Assembly: GCF_004136555.1 (NCBI RefSeq)
Contig: NZ_NOIT01000001.1
Span: 269,412 to 333,411 of the forward strand
Length of the DNA: 64,000 nucleotides
Origin: Kocuria carniphila
GTDB lineage: Bacteria; Actinomycetota; Actinomycetes; Actinomycetales; Micrococcaceae
Direction: 5' to 3'
Shown: piece after piece, positions 54,691 to 63,687 of the stretch
Position numbering within the stretch: position 1 is the stretch's first letter
Layout: each line of letters opens with the position of its first letter
Position numbers and translations under genes: made by a program
Notes under the pieces: model-generated
Told to the model about the DNA's origin: nothing
The model's database searches: none
Seen by the model: the letters and a program-made list of their open reading frames with translations, nothing else

Positions 54691-55626
54691 TCAGCGCTCG
54701 GCGGCTTTCAACAGATCGTCCAGAATCCGCGCATCCGGCATGTCGTAGTGGTCGTGGCCGGCCAAAAGTTCCAGATCGACCCGCTCGAAGCCTTCGTCGT
54801 CGTAGAAGTCCGCTCCGGCCACCGCGGCACTCACTGCGTCGAACGGTGCCGATTGGGTGGAGCCGTCGTCTTCCTCACCGGTAATCCACCACAAAGGCAT
54901 GTTCTCCATTTGAGACTCGGTGGCAGCTGTGTCGAGAGCCTCGGGGGCACCGCCGCCGCCCACCAGCGCGGCTCCCTCAGTCACCAGGTCCCGAGGACCG
55001 GCGAGGATTCCATAGCTGAGCATCTCCGCACCACCGGAATATCCCATCCACGTGATCCGTTCCCGGTCCACCGGGTAGTCCTGGAGAATCCGGTCGTTGA
55101 CGAGCGACGTGAGCCAGTCCCGATTGCCGTTGAGGTTTTCCCACCATGTGGGTTCCTGGGCGCGGTCCGGGGTACGCGGGACGACCAGCAGGGCGTTGTG
55201 CGAGGCAGCCACCGCGGCCAGACACGTGGTGCGGCCACTGGGGTCGTGGTATTCCCGGGCGCCGTCACCGTGCAGGTGCATCACCAGGCCCACGGGTTCA
55301 TCCGTATTCACACCGCCGTCGATCACGTGATATTGACCGGTGAGGCCGTTGTGATTGTACGTCTGAGCCATCTCCCCCAGTTCGCCGGCAGCCGAGTAGG
55401 TACTCCCCGCGCGGAAGCTCGCATCAATGATCTGCGTGGGTTCCGCGCGCGGGTCATCGGCCGCAAGACCATAGGTCGTGCAGCTGACAGCTGACGATTC
55501 TTCGTCCGGATCGAGAGAGAACAGGAGGGGGGAAAGAGCAGTTCCCGTTGCCAACAAGAGCGCAGCGCCGAGGGCAATACGAGCGGTGACAGTTAGGGAG
55601 CCGTCCCCCGAATGTCGGGTCGGCAT
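54691..55626 (-). CDS. Secreted or membrane-anchored alpha/beta hydrolase
   Basis: 311 residues with an N-terminal hydrophobic helix (13-36) that acts as signal or anchor. Nucleophile elbow GYSGGAEM (Ser197), oxyanion region VMHLHGDGAREYHDPSGR and catalytic His in LAGHDHYDMPD. Resembles feruloyl-esterase/PHB-depolymerase-like hydrolases. Two Cys residues (Cys49, Cys135) may form a disulfide. Lies upstream of the NRPS gene on the same strand, 250 bp away with no clear terminator; involvement in processing the NRPS product is possible but unproven. Confidence 0.85.
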   Translation of the reverse strand: MPTRHSGDGSLTVTARIALGAALLLATGTALSPLLFSLDPDEESSAVSCTTYGLAADDPRAEPTQIIDASFRAGSTYSAAGELGEMAQTYNHNGLTGQYHVIDGGVNTDEPVGLVMHLHGDGAREYHDPSGRTTCLAAVAASHNALLVVPRTPDRAQEPTWWENLNGNRDWLTSLVNDRILQDYPVDRERITWMGYSGGAEMLSYGILAGPRDLVTEGAALVGGGGAPEALDTAATESQMENMPLWWITGEEDDGSTQSAPFDAVSAAVAGADFYDDEGFERVDLELLAGHDHYDMPDARILDDLLKAAER

Positions 55627-55681
55627 GGGGTGATTCTATCGGTGTCACCACATGTGTAACGAACCGGACGCGGCGTTACCT

Positions 55682-55721
55682 GGAAATACAGAATTACCCC
55701 GCCATCAGGCGGGGTATTCCT
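55682..55721 (+). repeat. Duplicated hairpin sequence, left copy
   Basis: GGAAATACAGAATTACCCCG, then CCATCAGGCGGGGTATTCCT. It matches 58355-58394 over about 40 bp apart from the loop and four stem/edge positions, in the same orientation. The CCCCGCC/GGCGGGG stem probably terminates the minus-strand membrane gene beside it. Confidence 0.8.
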
Positions 55722-55727
55722 CCTTGA

Positions 55728-56417
55728 TCAATGGTTCTGCCGAATCATTGGCGCCGCCGGGGCATGATTCCCGATTCGATCCTCTCCCGATGGTGGCCGC
55801 GGGCGCGCACCGCGCATCAGACCCACCACCAGGCCCGCACAGGCGCCGATCAGAAGCAGGCCGGACAGGTAGCTTGCCCATTGGCTGAAGTTGCTACCCA
55901 CGAACTCCACAAGGACAAAGGCAAGCAGCACCGGGCCGGTCCACCGTGGTGCGGCGCCCGAGCGGATGTGGGCGATCCCAAGGAACACCAGGCCCAGCAC
56001 AGTGCCGATCAGGCCGACCACCATGAACGGCATCAGCGGCGGGAAGGATTGCAGCTGAGCGGCGGCTGCGGCGTTGACGTCAGGGTCGGTCGCCATCACC
56101 TGCCGGGCCATTTCGGCGCCGCTGAACACCGCGTGGCCGAAACCGCCGAGCACGGTAAGTGTGCCACCGATGGTAGCCAGTTTGGGGCTGGTCGGGTGTA
56201 GCCAGGCCGCGACACCGGCGAAGGCGATCATGCAGGCGAGCTGGCTGAGGGACAGCGCGAGGACGGCGATCTGGGCGCTGGTGCCCGCATCGGCGATCGC
56301 GACCAGACCGTCGTGGGGATCTTCGAAGTGATCCGGTAAGAGCATTGTCCAGACGATCGATAACGCTGCGAAGAGTACGAGACAGATAACGACGAGAAGT
56401 CGGAGATTCTTTTTCAT
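55728..56417 (-). CDS. DUF4386-like polytopic membrane protein
   Basis: 229 residues, six or seven hydrophobic helices. N-terminal MKKNLRLLVVICLVLFA, then LLPDHFEDPHDGL, AIADAGTSAQI and a C-terminal SNFSQWASYLSGLLLIG. It has the look of the DUF4386 family but I am not certain. Function unknown. It is divergent from the sensor kinase at 56525 (107 bp) and lies inside the repeat-bracketed block, so the two-component system may control it. Confidence 0.6.
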   Translation of the reverse strand: MKKNLRLLVVICLVLFAALSIVWTMLLPDHFEDPHDGLVAIADAGTSAQIAVLALSLSQLACMIAFAGVAAWLHPTSPKLATIGGTLTVLGGFGHAVFSGAEMARQVMATDPDVNAAAAAQLQSFPPLMPFMVVGLIGTVLGLVFLGIAHIRSGAAPRWTGPVLLAFVLVEFVGSNFSQWASYLSGLLLIGACAGLVVGLMRGARPRPPSGEDRIGNHAPAAPMIRQNH

Positions 56418-56524
56418 GTGTCCAGCTCACCATTGCGGCACCCGAACCGTCATCGGCCGCAAGTCGTGACTACTGTCCTCTCTGGGATGACGCCACGGAC
56501 ACGAATCTCGCCTACCGTTGATGT

Positions 56525-57673
56525 ATGAAGCGCCGTCGGCCCGGGATCTTTGATCTGATGATCGTCCTCGCCGTGCTCGTCATCGGTCTGATGGAGATCT
56601 GGCTGCCCTTCGCCTCTCGCACTGGGGACGGACATCTCTGGTTGACGTCAGTGCAGGTGGTGATAGTCGCCGCGGCCATGACAATGCGCCGCACCCGCCC
56701 GTTGATTGCCGCCGGTGTGGCCTTCGTACTGTTCAGTGGCCTGCACATCCTCGGGGTGACCTTTCTGCTGTTCTACGGACAGTTCGTCCCGATGGTTCTG
56801 ACGACCTTTGCCGTGGCCCGCCATGGAAGAGGACGAGAACCGCATTTCGGCGCGGCGTTGATTATCGGCACGATGCTGGTAAGTGATTTGCTCGTGCCGG
56901 AACTGCAGGACCCAGCGGAAATCGTCTTTCACTGGAGTGTGCTTTTCGGTGCCTACGCTCTCGGAACCTGGCAGCGGGTCATGACGAACCAGGCCGTGCT
57001 GGCGCGGCAGCGGGCGATTGACGCTGAGGTTCAGGCGGCAGCGCGGACCGCGGCGGCGATCCTCGAGGAACGCACCCGGATGGCTCGTGAACTACACGAC
57101 GTGGTGGCTCACGCCATGAGCGTGATCGTCGTCCAGGCGGGTGCGGCCCAGCTGGTCGCCGATGATCAGGAGAAAGTCAGTCGCTCACTGGAGACCATTC
57201 GACGCACCGGCGCCGAGGCGCTGGGTGAGATGCGCCGGTTCGTCACGATGCTTCGGGACCAGGATGCGTCTGCACCGCGGGTGCCGCAGCCCGGACTGGC
57301 CGCTGTCGAACAGCTCGTAGAAGAGACCAGGCGCAGTGGTCTCCCAGTCACCTTCGAGGTGCACGGCACCCAACGGGATTTGCCGGCGGGAATAGATCTC
57401 GCGGCCTACCGGATCATTCAGGAGGCGCTCACCAACGCCCGGCGTCATGCCACGGGGGTGTCGTCGATCGAGGTAACTGTGGATTACGCGCCGGGAGAGC
57501 TCCGCCTGGAAGTGCGTGATGACGGGACGCCCGCGGCCGGGAGCACCGGTACCGGTCATGGATTGATCGGGATGCGCGAACGGGTCCAGCTCTACGGCGG
57601 GCCTTTGCACGCCGGTCCATCTGCCACTCGCGGCTTCCAGGTGGATGCCGTGCTACCCCTGGGGCCGTCATGA
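56525..57673 (+). CDS. Sensor histidine kinase, NarL/DesK-type (HisKA_3)
   Basis: 382 residues. Four or five membrane helices (10-150), a coiled segment (155-180), HisKA_3 dimerisation motif with phospho-acceptor His191 (RELHDVVAHAMSVIVVQAGA) and a HATPase_c domain: YRIIQEALTNARRHA, LEVRDDG and GLIGMRERVQLYGG. No extracytoplasmic sensor domain of size, so a membrane or intramembrane stimulus is likely. Its stop overlaps the regulator start (ATGA). Confidence 0.95.
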   Translation: MKRRRPGIFDLMIVLAVLVIGLMEIWLPFASRTGDGHLWLTSVQVVIVAAAMTMRRTRPLIAAGVAFVLFSGLHILGVTFLLFYGQFVPMVLTTFAVARHGRGREPHFGAALIIGTMLVSDLLVPELQDPAEIVFHWSVLFGAYALGTWQRVMTNQAVLARQRAIDAEVQAAARTAAAILEERTRMARELHDVVAHAMSVIVVQAGAAQLVADDQEKVSRSLETIRRTGAEALGEMRRFVTMLRDQDASAPRVPQPGLAAVEQLVEETRRSGLPVTFEVHGTQRDLPAGIDLAAYRIIQEALTNARRHATGVSSIEVTVDYAPGELRLEVRDDGTPAAGSTGTGHGLIGMRERVQLYGGPLHAGPSATRGFQVDAVLPLGPS

Positions 57674-58317
57674 CCATCTCGGTGTTGATCGTCGACGACC
57701 AGGAACTGCTCCGGGAGGGATTCCGGCTCATTCTGGAGAAGTCAGGGTTCAACGTTGTCGGCGAGGCCTCCGACGGGGTCGAGGCCATCGAGCGCGCCCG
57801 AGCGCTGTCTCCGGATGTGGTGCTGATGGATATTCGCATGCCGCGCTTGGACGGCATTGAGGCCACCCGCCGGATCGTGACGCACCGCCCCGCGACCAGG
57901 GTGCTCGTGCTCACCACCTTCGATCTCGATGAGTACGTTTACGACGCCGTGCGAGCCGGGGCATCCGGCTTCGTGCTGAAAGATCTACGCCCCGCCGATC
58001 TCGTCCGGGCCGTCGAGATCGTCTCGGTGGGCGAGGCGATGCTCGCCCCGCAGGTGACCCGGAGGCTCCTCGAACAATTCGCACCCGCACCTTCACAGAC
58101 TGCCGCGATGCCCGCGTTGACGGAGCGGGAAACTGAGGTGCTGCGGCTGATTGCCACCGGTAGGTCAAACAACGAGATCGCAGATCAGCTGTACCTCAGT
58201 GAGGCGACGGTGAAAACCTACGTGTCGCGGTTGCTCACCAAGGTCGGACGGCGCGACCGGGTGCAGTTGGCCGTCCTGGCCTACGAGAGCGGGCTCGTCC
58301 GCCCCGGAACGGGGTAA
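57670..58317 (+). CDS. Response regulator, NarL/LuxR family
   Basis: 215 residues. Receiver domain with Asp9/Asp10, phospho-acceptor Asp54 (LMDIRMPRLDG) and Lys104 (VLKDLRPADL). LuxR-type HTH from about 150: LTERETEVLRLIATGRSNNEIADQL and SEATVKTYVSRLLTKVGRRDRVQ. Partner of the preceding kinase. Target not visible; the divergent membrane protein at 55728 is the nearest candidate. Confidence 0.96.
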   Translation: MTISVLIVDDQELLREGFRLILEKSGFNVVGEASDGVEAIERARALSPDVVLMDIRMPRLDGIEATRRIVTHRPATRVLVLTTFDLDEYVYDAVRAGASGFVLKDLRPADLVRAVEIVSVGEAMLAPQVTRRLLEQFAPAPSQTAAMPALTERETEVLRLIATGRSNNEIADQLYLSEATVKTYVSRLLTKVGRRDRVQLAVLAYESGLVRPGTG

Positions 58318-58354
58318 GTATCGAAGCGAGTAAGAACCGGAGGCCGCGTTGACC

Positions 58355-58394
58355 GGAAATACAGAAATGCCCCGCCTGTTGGCGGGGCATTTCT
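58355..58394 (+). repeat. Duplicated hairpin sequence, right copy
   Basis: GGAAATACAGAAATGCCCCG, CCTGTTGGCGGGGCATTTCT; see left copy at 55682. Serves as terminator for the response-regulator gene, and marks the boundary between the two-component block and the accessory island. Confidence 0.8.
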
Positions 58395-58544
58395 CGATAT
58401 TCAGTTGTGGACGCGGGTGGACTCAAACCGAACGCCTGGCAGCGGTTCGAGCGGCTCGGTTCGGCGTGGAATCAGGCGAAACTGGGCATCGACGATAAGC
58501 CACATGGTGCCGGCGAGGGCGAGCCGGGCGTCGTCGCGAAGCCT

Positions 58545-58703
58545 GGGAGACGAGCTAGAACACCCCTGACAGAGAGCCAAGTAGACGCTATCCGAACTGC
58601 CCGCGCCAACGGCGAGGGCGTGATCTCCATCTGTCGCCGATTCGACGTGCATCGGATGACAGTGTGGACGTATACAAGGGATCTTCTCGGCATCGCGCGG
58701 TAG
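58545..58703 (+). pseudogene. Remnant of a serine-resolvase-type C-terminal helix-turn-helix
   Basis: The last 50 codons of an open frame read GRRARTPLTESQVDAIRTAR, ANGEGVISICRRFDVHRMTV, then WTYTRDLLGIAR and stop. This is the HTH_7-like tail of a resolvase/invertase (A-x-x-G-x-S-I-x-x-x-A-x-x-F-x-V-S-R-x-T pattern). No catalytic domain precedes it; the frame upstream (from 58407) is not recognisable. A mobile-element leftover. Confidence 0.6.
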
Positions 58704-58714
58704 CGAGTCGCCGC

Positions 58715-58895
58715 CCGCCCATGCGGCCGGTGCGCGCCTTCGTCGGTAGTGACCAGGGGCGACGCCGACGTACTGGCGGAACAGGCGGGTGGCGTGACTG
58801 CGGGAGCGCCAGCCGACGCACTGCATCGCGGCTGTGACGGTCATGTCGGTCTCTCCTAGGTACTTCGCGAGGTGTTCTACGCGGAGCATCGTCAA
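58715..58895 (-). pseudogene. AraC-family HTH fragment
   Basis: About 55 residues: MLRVEHLAKYLGETDMTVTA, AMQCVGWRSRSHATRLFRQY and VGVAPGHYRRRR, the second half of an AraC-type DNA-binding domain. There is no ligand domain, and the frame continues into the antisense of the resolvase remnant. Clearly truncated. Confidence 0.6.
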
Positions 58896-58993
58896 GAACG
58901 CGAGCGGGGTCTTGCCTGTTTCTGCTGGAACTGTTGGGCGTTACGTGAAGCAGCAAGGGGTTGCATTGCGTCCCCCGCTTCTCAAGGCAGTGC

Positions 58994-60787
58994 CTACGCG
59001 GTGAGCGATCGCGGTACGCCCGCCTCGTCGAACTCTATGGAGATCACATTTTCCTGCCCAGCCCAATCCTCGAGAACCGCGACTGCGTCGTCGCTGAGCT
59101 CTTGAACGAACAGCAGTGCAAGGTTGTGTTTTGCTCGCGAAGCGGAGACGTAGAAGAGGTTGCGTGAGTGCGGGAAGCTCCCGGCCTGCCTGAGTTCTGG
59201 CTGGCTCTGCGGAGCGTGGGCAGCGATCATCTTGGCGAAGTCGTACTTAGTCCAGCCGCGCCCAACAAGGACGATCACGTCGTCAAACTCTGCGCCTTTG
59301 ACAGAGTGTTTGGTTGAGAAAACGGTGCTGTCTTCCAAATAGGAGCGGAGTGCGCCTATTTCGGCATACGGCACGGATCGTAGCGACCGATGCTCCACCA
59401 GCTTTCGCGGCTCCTCCAGTTCCTCTCCAGGGCCGAGAGCCAGTAGTGCTTCTTCTAGGTCGCGTCCTCTCTTAATTACCCGAGTGGGCACGGAGAAGAG
59501 ATTCTGCGAGTTCAAGAGGTCCAGCACATCCCCGATCGTGCCCGTACTGCTGGTCGAGATAAGCGAATCGAAGCATTCGGACCAGCGATGCTTATCCTTC
59601 GGTGCGGTGAGTGTTGGCCTCTTGCTTCCCAGGAGGCGGAACAACTTTCCATACTTGTGCTCGGAAAACGCCTGCATAGCAGGTTCTACAGTGTCGACAA
59701 GGAACTCGATCACCGTGTCTTCCTTATTTGCGAAGGAGTCGTTGGACGAGAAGACACCCGGAAGGCTGGGGTAGCCCAACTCGTTCGCGATCGTCGCGTG
59801 TGTGAGCATCAAGACTTTCAGGTCCTTTGAGTTCTGGATCCATGTGCTACTTGGGGACGCGCGTTGGAGCCATTCCAGACATGCCTGGGTAGCTTCCTGG
59901 GAGATCTGCCCCTTCCAGTTTCTGCCCAGACGGGTGCCCGGCCAAGTGTTGGAGTGATAGACCGTGACTGTGCCCTCGTCGGCATCGGCCCGCGGTGCCT
60001 GCGGAAGCTCCGGGCGTAACTTGTTGAGGAAGTCGACGATCGATCTGTCTGATCGGAAGTTCGCGTTCTTGGGGATCGATGTGAGCGAAGAATGCTCGAT
60101 CGAGCCACAGGTTCTGTCGTAAATCTGCTGCCAGTGGTCACCGAAGAAACCCACGACAGGGCTTGTGCGGTCTTCTCCGTGACCGGGCAGAACCGCTTCA
60201 GCAAGCCCAGACGGGGTGTCCTGGTACTCGTCGATGAAGATAATGGGAAACCGGTCCGTGATCAGCGAGCGGAACTTCTCATTGCCGAAGAGCTGAATCG
60301 CGAACTCGGGGATGTCATTGTGATGGAGCGTGATTCGATCCTCGTGAAGGCCACGAATACCTAGGTCGTATTCGATCGCCAGCCCACTGATATCTGGATT
60401 CTCGGCGAGACGCTCCTGCCAGCTTTCTGAGGACCGAAGAGCCGCAGCGAGTGCCTTCTGGTAGGGGCTGATCATCTCCCAGAGGAACCCGTGAAGGGTG
60501 TCAGCGAAGATGGCGGGGTCTTCGTCGGTTCTTGCTTTGATTTCGTCGCGGGCGACCTTGGTGTAGGTCAGGCAAGCGACTCGTTGATCGCTGCGGGGAA
60601 GGTAGACGGACTTGTTTTTCAGGATGCGTCGCAGGGCTTGGATCAGTGAGTAGGTCTTCCCTGCTCCTGCGCCCGCTTCGAGTTTGAAGTTCCTGCGACT
60701 ATCGAGTGCGGCAAAGAGGGTGGCGAGAGCTTCCTCGCTTGCTCTCTCGGCGTTGTCAGCCACGTTGCTGTCCCAGGCGGTCATCAA
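58994..60787 (-). CDS. gajB: Gabija anti-phage system helicase GajB (UvrD-like)
   Basis: 597 residues. Superfamily 1A helicase: Walker A EAGAGAGKT (37-45), LTYTKVARDEIKAR (motif Ia), Walker B IIFIDEYQDTPSGLAE (182-196), GFFGDHWQQIYDRT (motif III) and the C-terminal STKHSVKGAEFDDVIVL (motif V) and LFYVSASRAKHNLAL (motif VI). Overlaps gajA by 4 bp (ATGA), the fixed order of Gabija. In Gabija, GajB is a helper ATPase thought to sense DNA ends or nucleotide changes and to activate GajA. Codon use is less GC-rich than the surroundings, in line with horizontal gain. Confidence 0.88.
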   Translation of the reverse strand: MMTAWDSNVADNAERASEEALATLFAALDSRRNFKLEAGAGAGKTYSLIQALRRILKNKSVYLPRSDQRVACLTYTKVARDEIKARTDEDPAIFADTLHGFLWEMISPYQKALAAALRSSESWQERLAENPDISGLAIEYDLGIRGLHEDRITLHHNDIPEFAIQLFGNEKFRSLITDRFPIIFIDEYQDTPSGLAEAVLPGHGEDRTSPVVGFFGDHWQQIYDRTCGSIEHSSLTSIPKNANFRSDRSIVDFLNKLRPELPQAPRADADEGTVTVYHSNTWPGTRLGRNWKGQISQEATQACLEWLQRASPSSTWIQNSKDLKVLMLTHATIANELGYPSLPGVFSSNDSFANKEDTVIEFLVDTVEPAMQAFSEHKYGKLFRLLGSKRPTLTAPKDKHRWSECFDSLISTSSTGTIGDVLDLLNSQNLFSVPTRVIKRGRDLEEALLALGPGEELEEPRKLVEHRSLRSVPYAEIGALRSYLEDSTVFSTKHSVKGAEFDDVIVLVGRGWTKYDFAKMIAAHAPQSQPELRQAGSFPHSRNLFYVSASRAKHNLALLFVQELSDDAVAVLEDWAGQENVISIEFDEAGVPRSLTA

Positions 60788-62874
60788 ACAACCACTCCGG
60801 TCTCGCCTGGAGTCTCGGCCACGGCTTCATGTCCTGGGGGGCTACCGAGTAGCCAGTCGAGTCCGCGCTGGATGTATCGAGGGGTCTTCCAGCCACCCTC
60901 ATCTACGGCAAATCGCAAAGCGAAGTCGCTCTTCTTTAGGCCATCTACAGCATCGCGGACGCGGATCTCGTCCTGCTTGTTATCGCCCGTGAGCGTGAGC
61001 CCCTCAGCGGATGGGTTGGCGAGGAGGAAGGCGTCTTCGAAAGTGCGGCCGCAGGCTTTGCCCTTGCTCTCGGGAACCTGGAACGCAAGGTACCGGTTGC
61101 CGCTGATGATGGCGTCCGTCTCCGCAGCGGCCAGCAAGGCAGTTGGGTTCTGCGTGTCGGTGTTGGGGAACCACTTCTTGATGGTTGCGTTGCTTGTTGA
61201 TGTACCTTCGTGAACTGTCGTTGCTCCGTCTCGCTTCTTGCCCTCGACCGGGCCTACTGCATCGAGGTCGGTGATGATGAGGGTTGGAACGCGGAGGAAG
61301 TCAAGGAGCGGGAAGAAGATGTGGGCGTATGCGCCTCCCACTTCCATGAGCGCAACGTATTGGCTGCTGAGCTCATGCTTGGCGTTTCTGATGGCCGCGG
61401 GAACGATCAGCCGTTCGCTCGTGCCTTCCACCAGTATGGCTTTGTCGGCGAAGAAGAGGTCAGAGCGGGTGAGGGTCAGGTACTGGTGTAGGAACTTCTT
61501 GTTGATGTCTTCAGTGTTGGTGAGGTCGAGGACATTGGCGTGGTGGCCTGGGCCACCTTTCGGGTCGTTTTCGACACGGAAATATCGGATGGTTGAAAAG
61601 TCCGCACGGTTGGCAACATGAGACGAGTGGGTCGAGACCGCGAACTGAGGCCACCAGGGTTGCTTCTTTTCATCCAGCGTCGGGAAAAGCTCAGCGACCG
61701 AAGCGAGCTGCTCAATGAACACCTCCTGCATCTGCGGATGAAGATGCGCTTCAGGCTCTTCGATGAAGACCAGGTGCAGTCCAGGCATGTTGCCCCTCGT
61801 CGCATACTCGCGGTAGTAGCTAAGAAGCGTGAGCAACATCAGGATGAGGTTGCGAGACCCCAGTCCGCTGTAAGACTCAGGGAGTGACACCCCGGCTACA
61901 CCGTCGTAACGAATGCTGGTGTGGTTCCCCAGCACGCGTTCGATGTCCAAGGTTGTTTCAGCTTTGAGGCGGGGATCAGTAAGGCCGGGGTATCCGAAGC
62001 TCCGAAGTGCCGGGATGATTCCCTTCACCATCTCGCTGACTTTGGCACCTAGATCCTGCTCGATGTCAGCGACTGCTGCCGTGAGCGCATCGGCAGTTGC
62101 TTTCTGGGTGCTTCCGTCGTTCGCTTTGGAGGCGGCATCAAACAGGTTCTGGAAGACGCTGCCGATCAGGTCTTTGGGTCGTTCCTTTTCGTCATCGAGT
62201 CCGCGTTGTGCTTTCAAGAAGTGAACGGTGAGGATGCGCCGCATCGCTTCTAGCGCGATGTCGCGCGTGTTTGTGGAATCTCCTGGATCGATTGCGCTGA
62301 TCGACCGTGCGAACATTCCCTGAACTCGGTCTCCGACGATGCCCAGTACGCGCTCGAGATCCGGTTCCTCACCGGTGTCTGGGTCGCCTGCAACCCCTTC
62401 AAAAAAGTCCGATAGATGCCCACCTTCAAGTGAGTAGTTGAAGCGGATCATTGCTGTTGTGCAATCCGGGTCGAGATCGACGATAGCTGCAGCTAGAGGC
62501 CCGTATTCCGGCAGCTCTTTTGAGTACGAGATCTCCACGGTGAGGGAGATCTCAGGCAGCAGACGCCTCGCGGATTCTTCGTCTCCTGTGGCGTAGGCCT
62601 TCCACGCTTCCAGGAACTCCGGGTAGCTCTCGGCGGAAAAATCGGCCACGTTGAAGTTCAACGTCGACGGCTGCAGAAAGCGAGTAAATGCCTCCGCGAG
62701 CGTTGTCTTGCCGCTGTTGTTTCGGCCAACCAGCACGGTCGTGCGGCCATCAAGGTCAATATCCACGTTCCGCAGCAGGCGGAAGTTACGCACCTTGATG
62801 CGGGAGACCCTCATCGGGGTAGATGGCTTCTTCGGCTTGTCGCTGGGGTCTGTGGGCGCAGTCTGCCGGGTCAT
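60784..62874 (-). CDS. gajA: Gabija anti-phage system OLD-family nuclease GajA
   Basis: 696 residues. N-terminal ABC-type ATPase: MRVSRIKVRNFRLLRNVDID, Walker A VGRNNSGKTT (49-58), signature YSGLGSRNLILML, Walker B LVFIEEPEAHLHPQMQ, H-loop STHSSHV. C-terminal TOPRIM nuclease: AILVEGTSERLIVP (Glu) and TLIITDLDAVG (DxD). This is the class 2 OLD architecture that pairs with a UvrD-like partner as Gabija. Longer than B. cereus GajA (about 580 aa); the excess is mainly in the ATPase insert (100-260) and the C-tail. AAAGGA six bases before the ATG. Confidence 0.9.
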   Translation of the reverse strand: MTRQTAPTDPSDKPKKPSTPMRVSRIKVRNFRLLRNVDIDLDGRTTVLVGRNNSGKTTLAEAFTRFLQPSTLNFNVADFSAESYPEFLEAWKAYATGDEESARRLLPEISLTVEISYSKELPEYGPLAAAIVDLDPDCTTAMIRFNYSLEGGHLSDFFEGVAGDPDTGEEPDLERVLGIVGDRVQGMFARSISAIDPGDSTNTRDIALEAMRRILTVHFLKAQRGLDDEKERPKDLIGSVFQNLFDAASKANDGSTQKATADALTAAVADIEQDLGAKVSEMVKGIIPALRSFGYPGLTDPRLKAETTLDIERVLGNHTSIRYDGVAGVSLPESYSGLGSRNLILMLLTLLSYYREYATRGNMPGLHLVFIEEPEAHLHPQMQEVFIEQLASVAELFPTLDEKKQPWWPQFAVSTHSSHVANRADFSTIRYFRVENDPKGGPGHHANVLDLTNTEDINKKFLHQYLTLTRSDLFFADKAILVEGTSERLIVPAAIRNAKHELSSQYVALMEVGGAYAHIFFPLLDFLRVPTLIITDLDAVGPVEGKKRDGATTVHEGTSTSNATIKKWFPNTDTQNPTALLAAAETDAIISGNRYLAFQVPESKGKACGRTFEDAFLLANPSAEGLTLTGDNKQDEIRVRDAVDGLKKSDFALRFAVDEGGWKTPRYIQRGLDWLLGSPPGHEAVAETPGETGVVV

Positions 62875-62997
62875 TCGTGGTCCTTTACTGAAGGACCACC
62901 GTCGCGGCGCTCCTGCTGAGTCAGATGATCATCGTGATACAAGAATGCCCGAACAGCCCTCCTGAGTCGACCCGGACACACCAGGCGTAGCTCTCAC

Positions 62998-63560
62998 GTG
63001 CCGCCCTACGTACGAGAGGACCAGGCCGTGACCAAGATCAACTTCGATGAGTTGGATGAGCGGACCGCGCGCGTGCTACTGGCCTGTGCGTCGGGGCCGG
63101 GTGACCCCGACGTGGATCATCTGGTGCAAGTGTTGGACCCGGTGGGGTTTTTTCCTGTATCCGCCGGACTCGGGTGCCCTCTCGCCGCTGGCCGACAAGG
63201 AGTGGGTGAAGACGGCCGCGACGAGGTTGAGCATGCGTGACGCGCAGGAGGCCTTCGAAGCGAGCGTACGGATCGGAGCGAGAATCCTGATCCCGGTGAC
63301 CCGGAGTCGCCGACCCAGTTGGGGAATCTACAGGAGCGTGCTCCGTTTGCGACCGTATGGTTCACCGTCTCGTCCGAGGAAGAAGCGGCTGAGTTCACCG
63401 CCCGCCGTGCGAAGAACCTCGCTGAGCAAGACCGACTCATCGTCGCGTATCTCGCGGAGGCGATCAGCCTCGAACACTTCAAAACCAGGCAAGACAAGCT
63501 CCGAGCCAAATGCGACACCTTGCCCGAGTTCGCTGAGCACGACCGCGGCCCAGTTGCGGA
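62998..63560 (+). pseudogene. Degraded C-terminal part of a serine recombinase
   Basis: Two pieces in different plus frames. 62998-63150: PPYVREDQAVTKINFDELDE continuing ARVLLACASGPGDPDV, typical of the region after the zinc ribbon in large serine recombinases. 63370-63540: SEEEAAEFTARRAKNLAEQD, RLIVAYLAEAISLEHFKTRQ, DKLRAK, the coiled-coil segment. A frameshift near 63150 separates them and no catalytic domain is present, so the gene is dead. It may be a relic of the element that brought in Gabija. Confidence 0.6.
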
Positions 63561-63687
63561 CGATGACCCTGGCAAGGGCTTCGGCAGTCAGGTTAGGCTC
63601 TCCACCCAGTCGTTCATTGACGTGCTTACGCACGTTGCCTGTGTGAATTGTGCCGAGACCACTCACGTAATGAGAAGTCAGTTCCAC

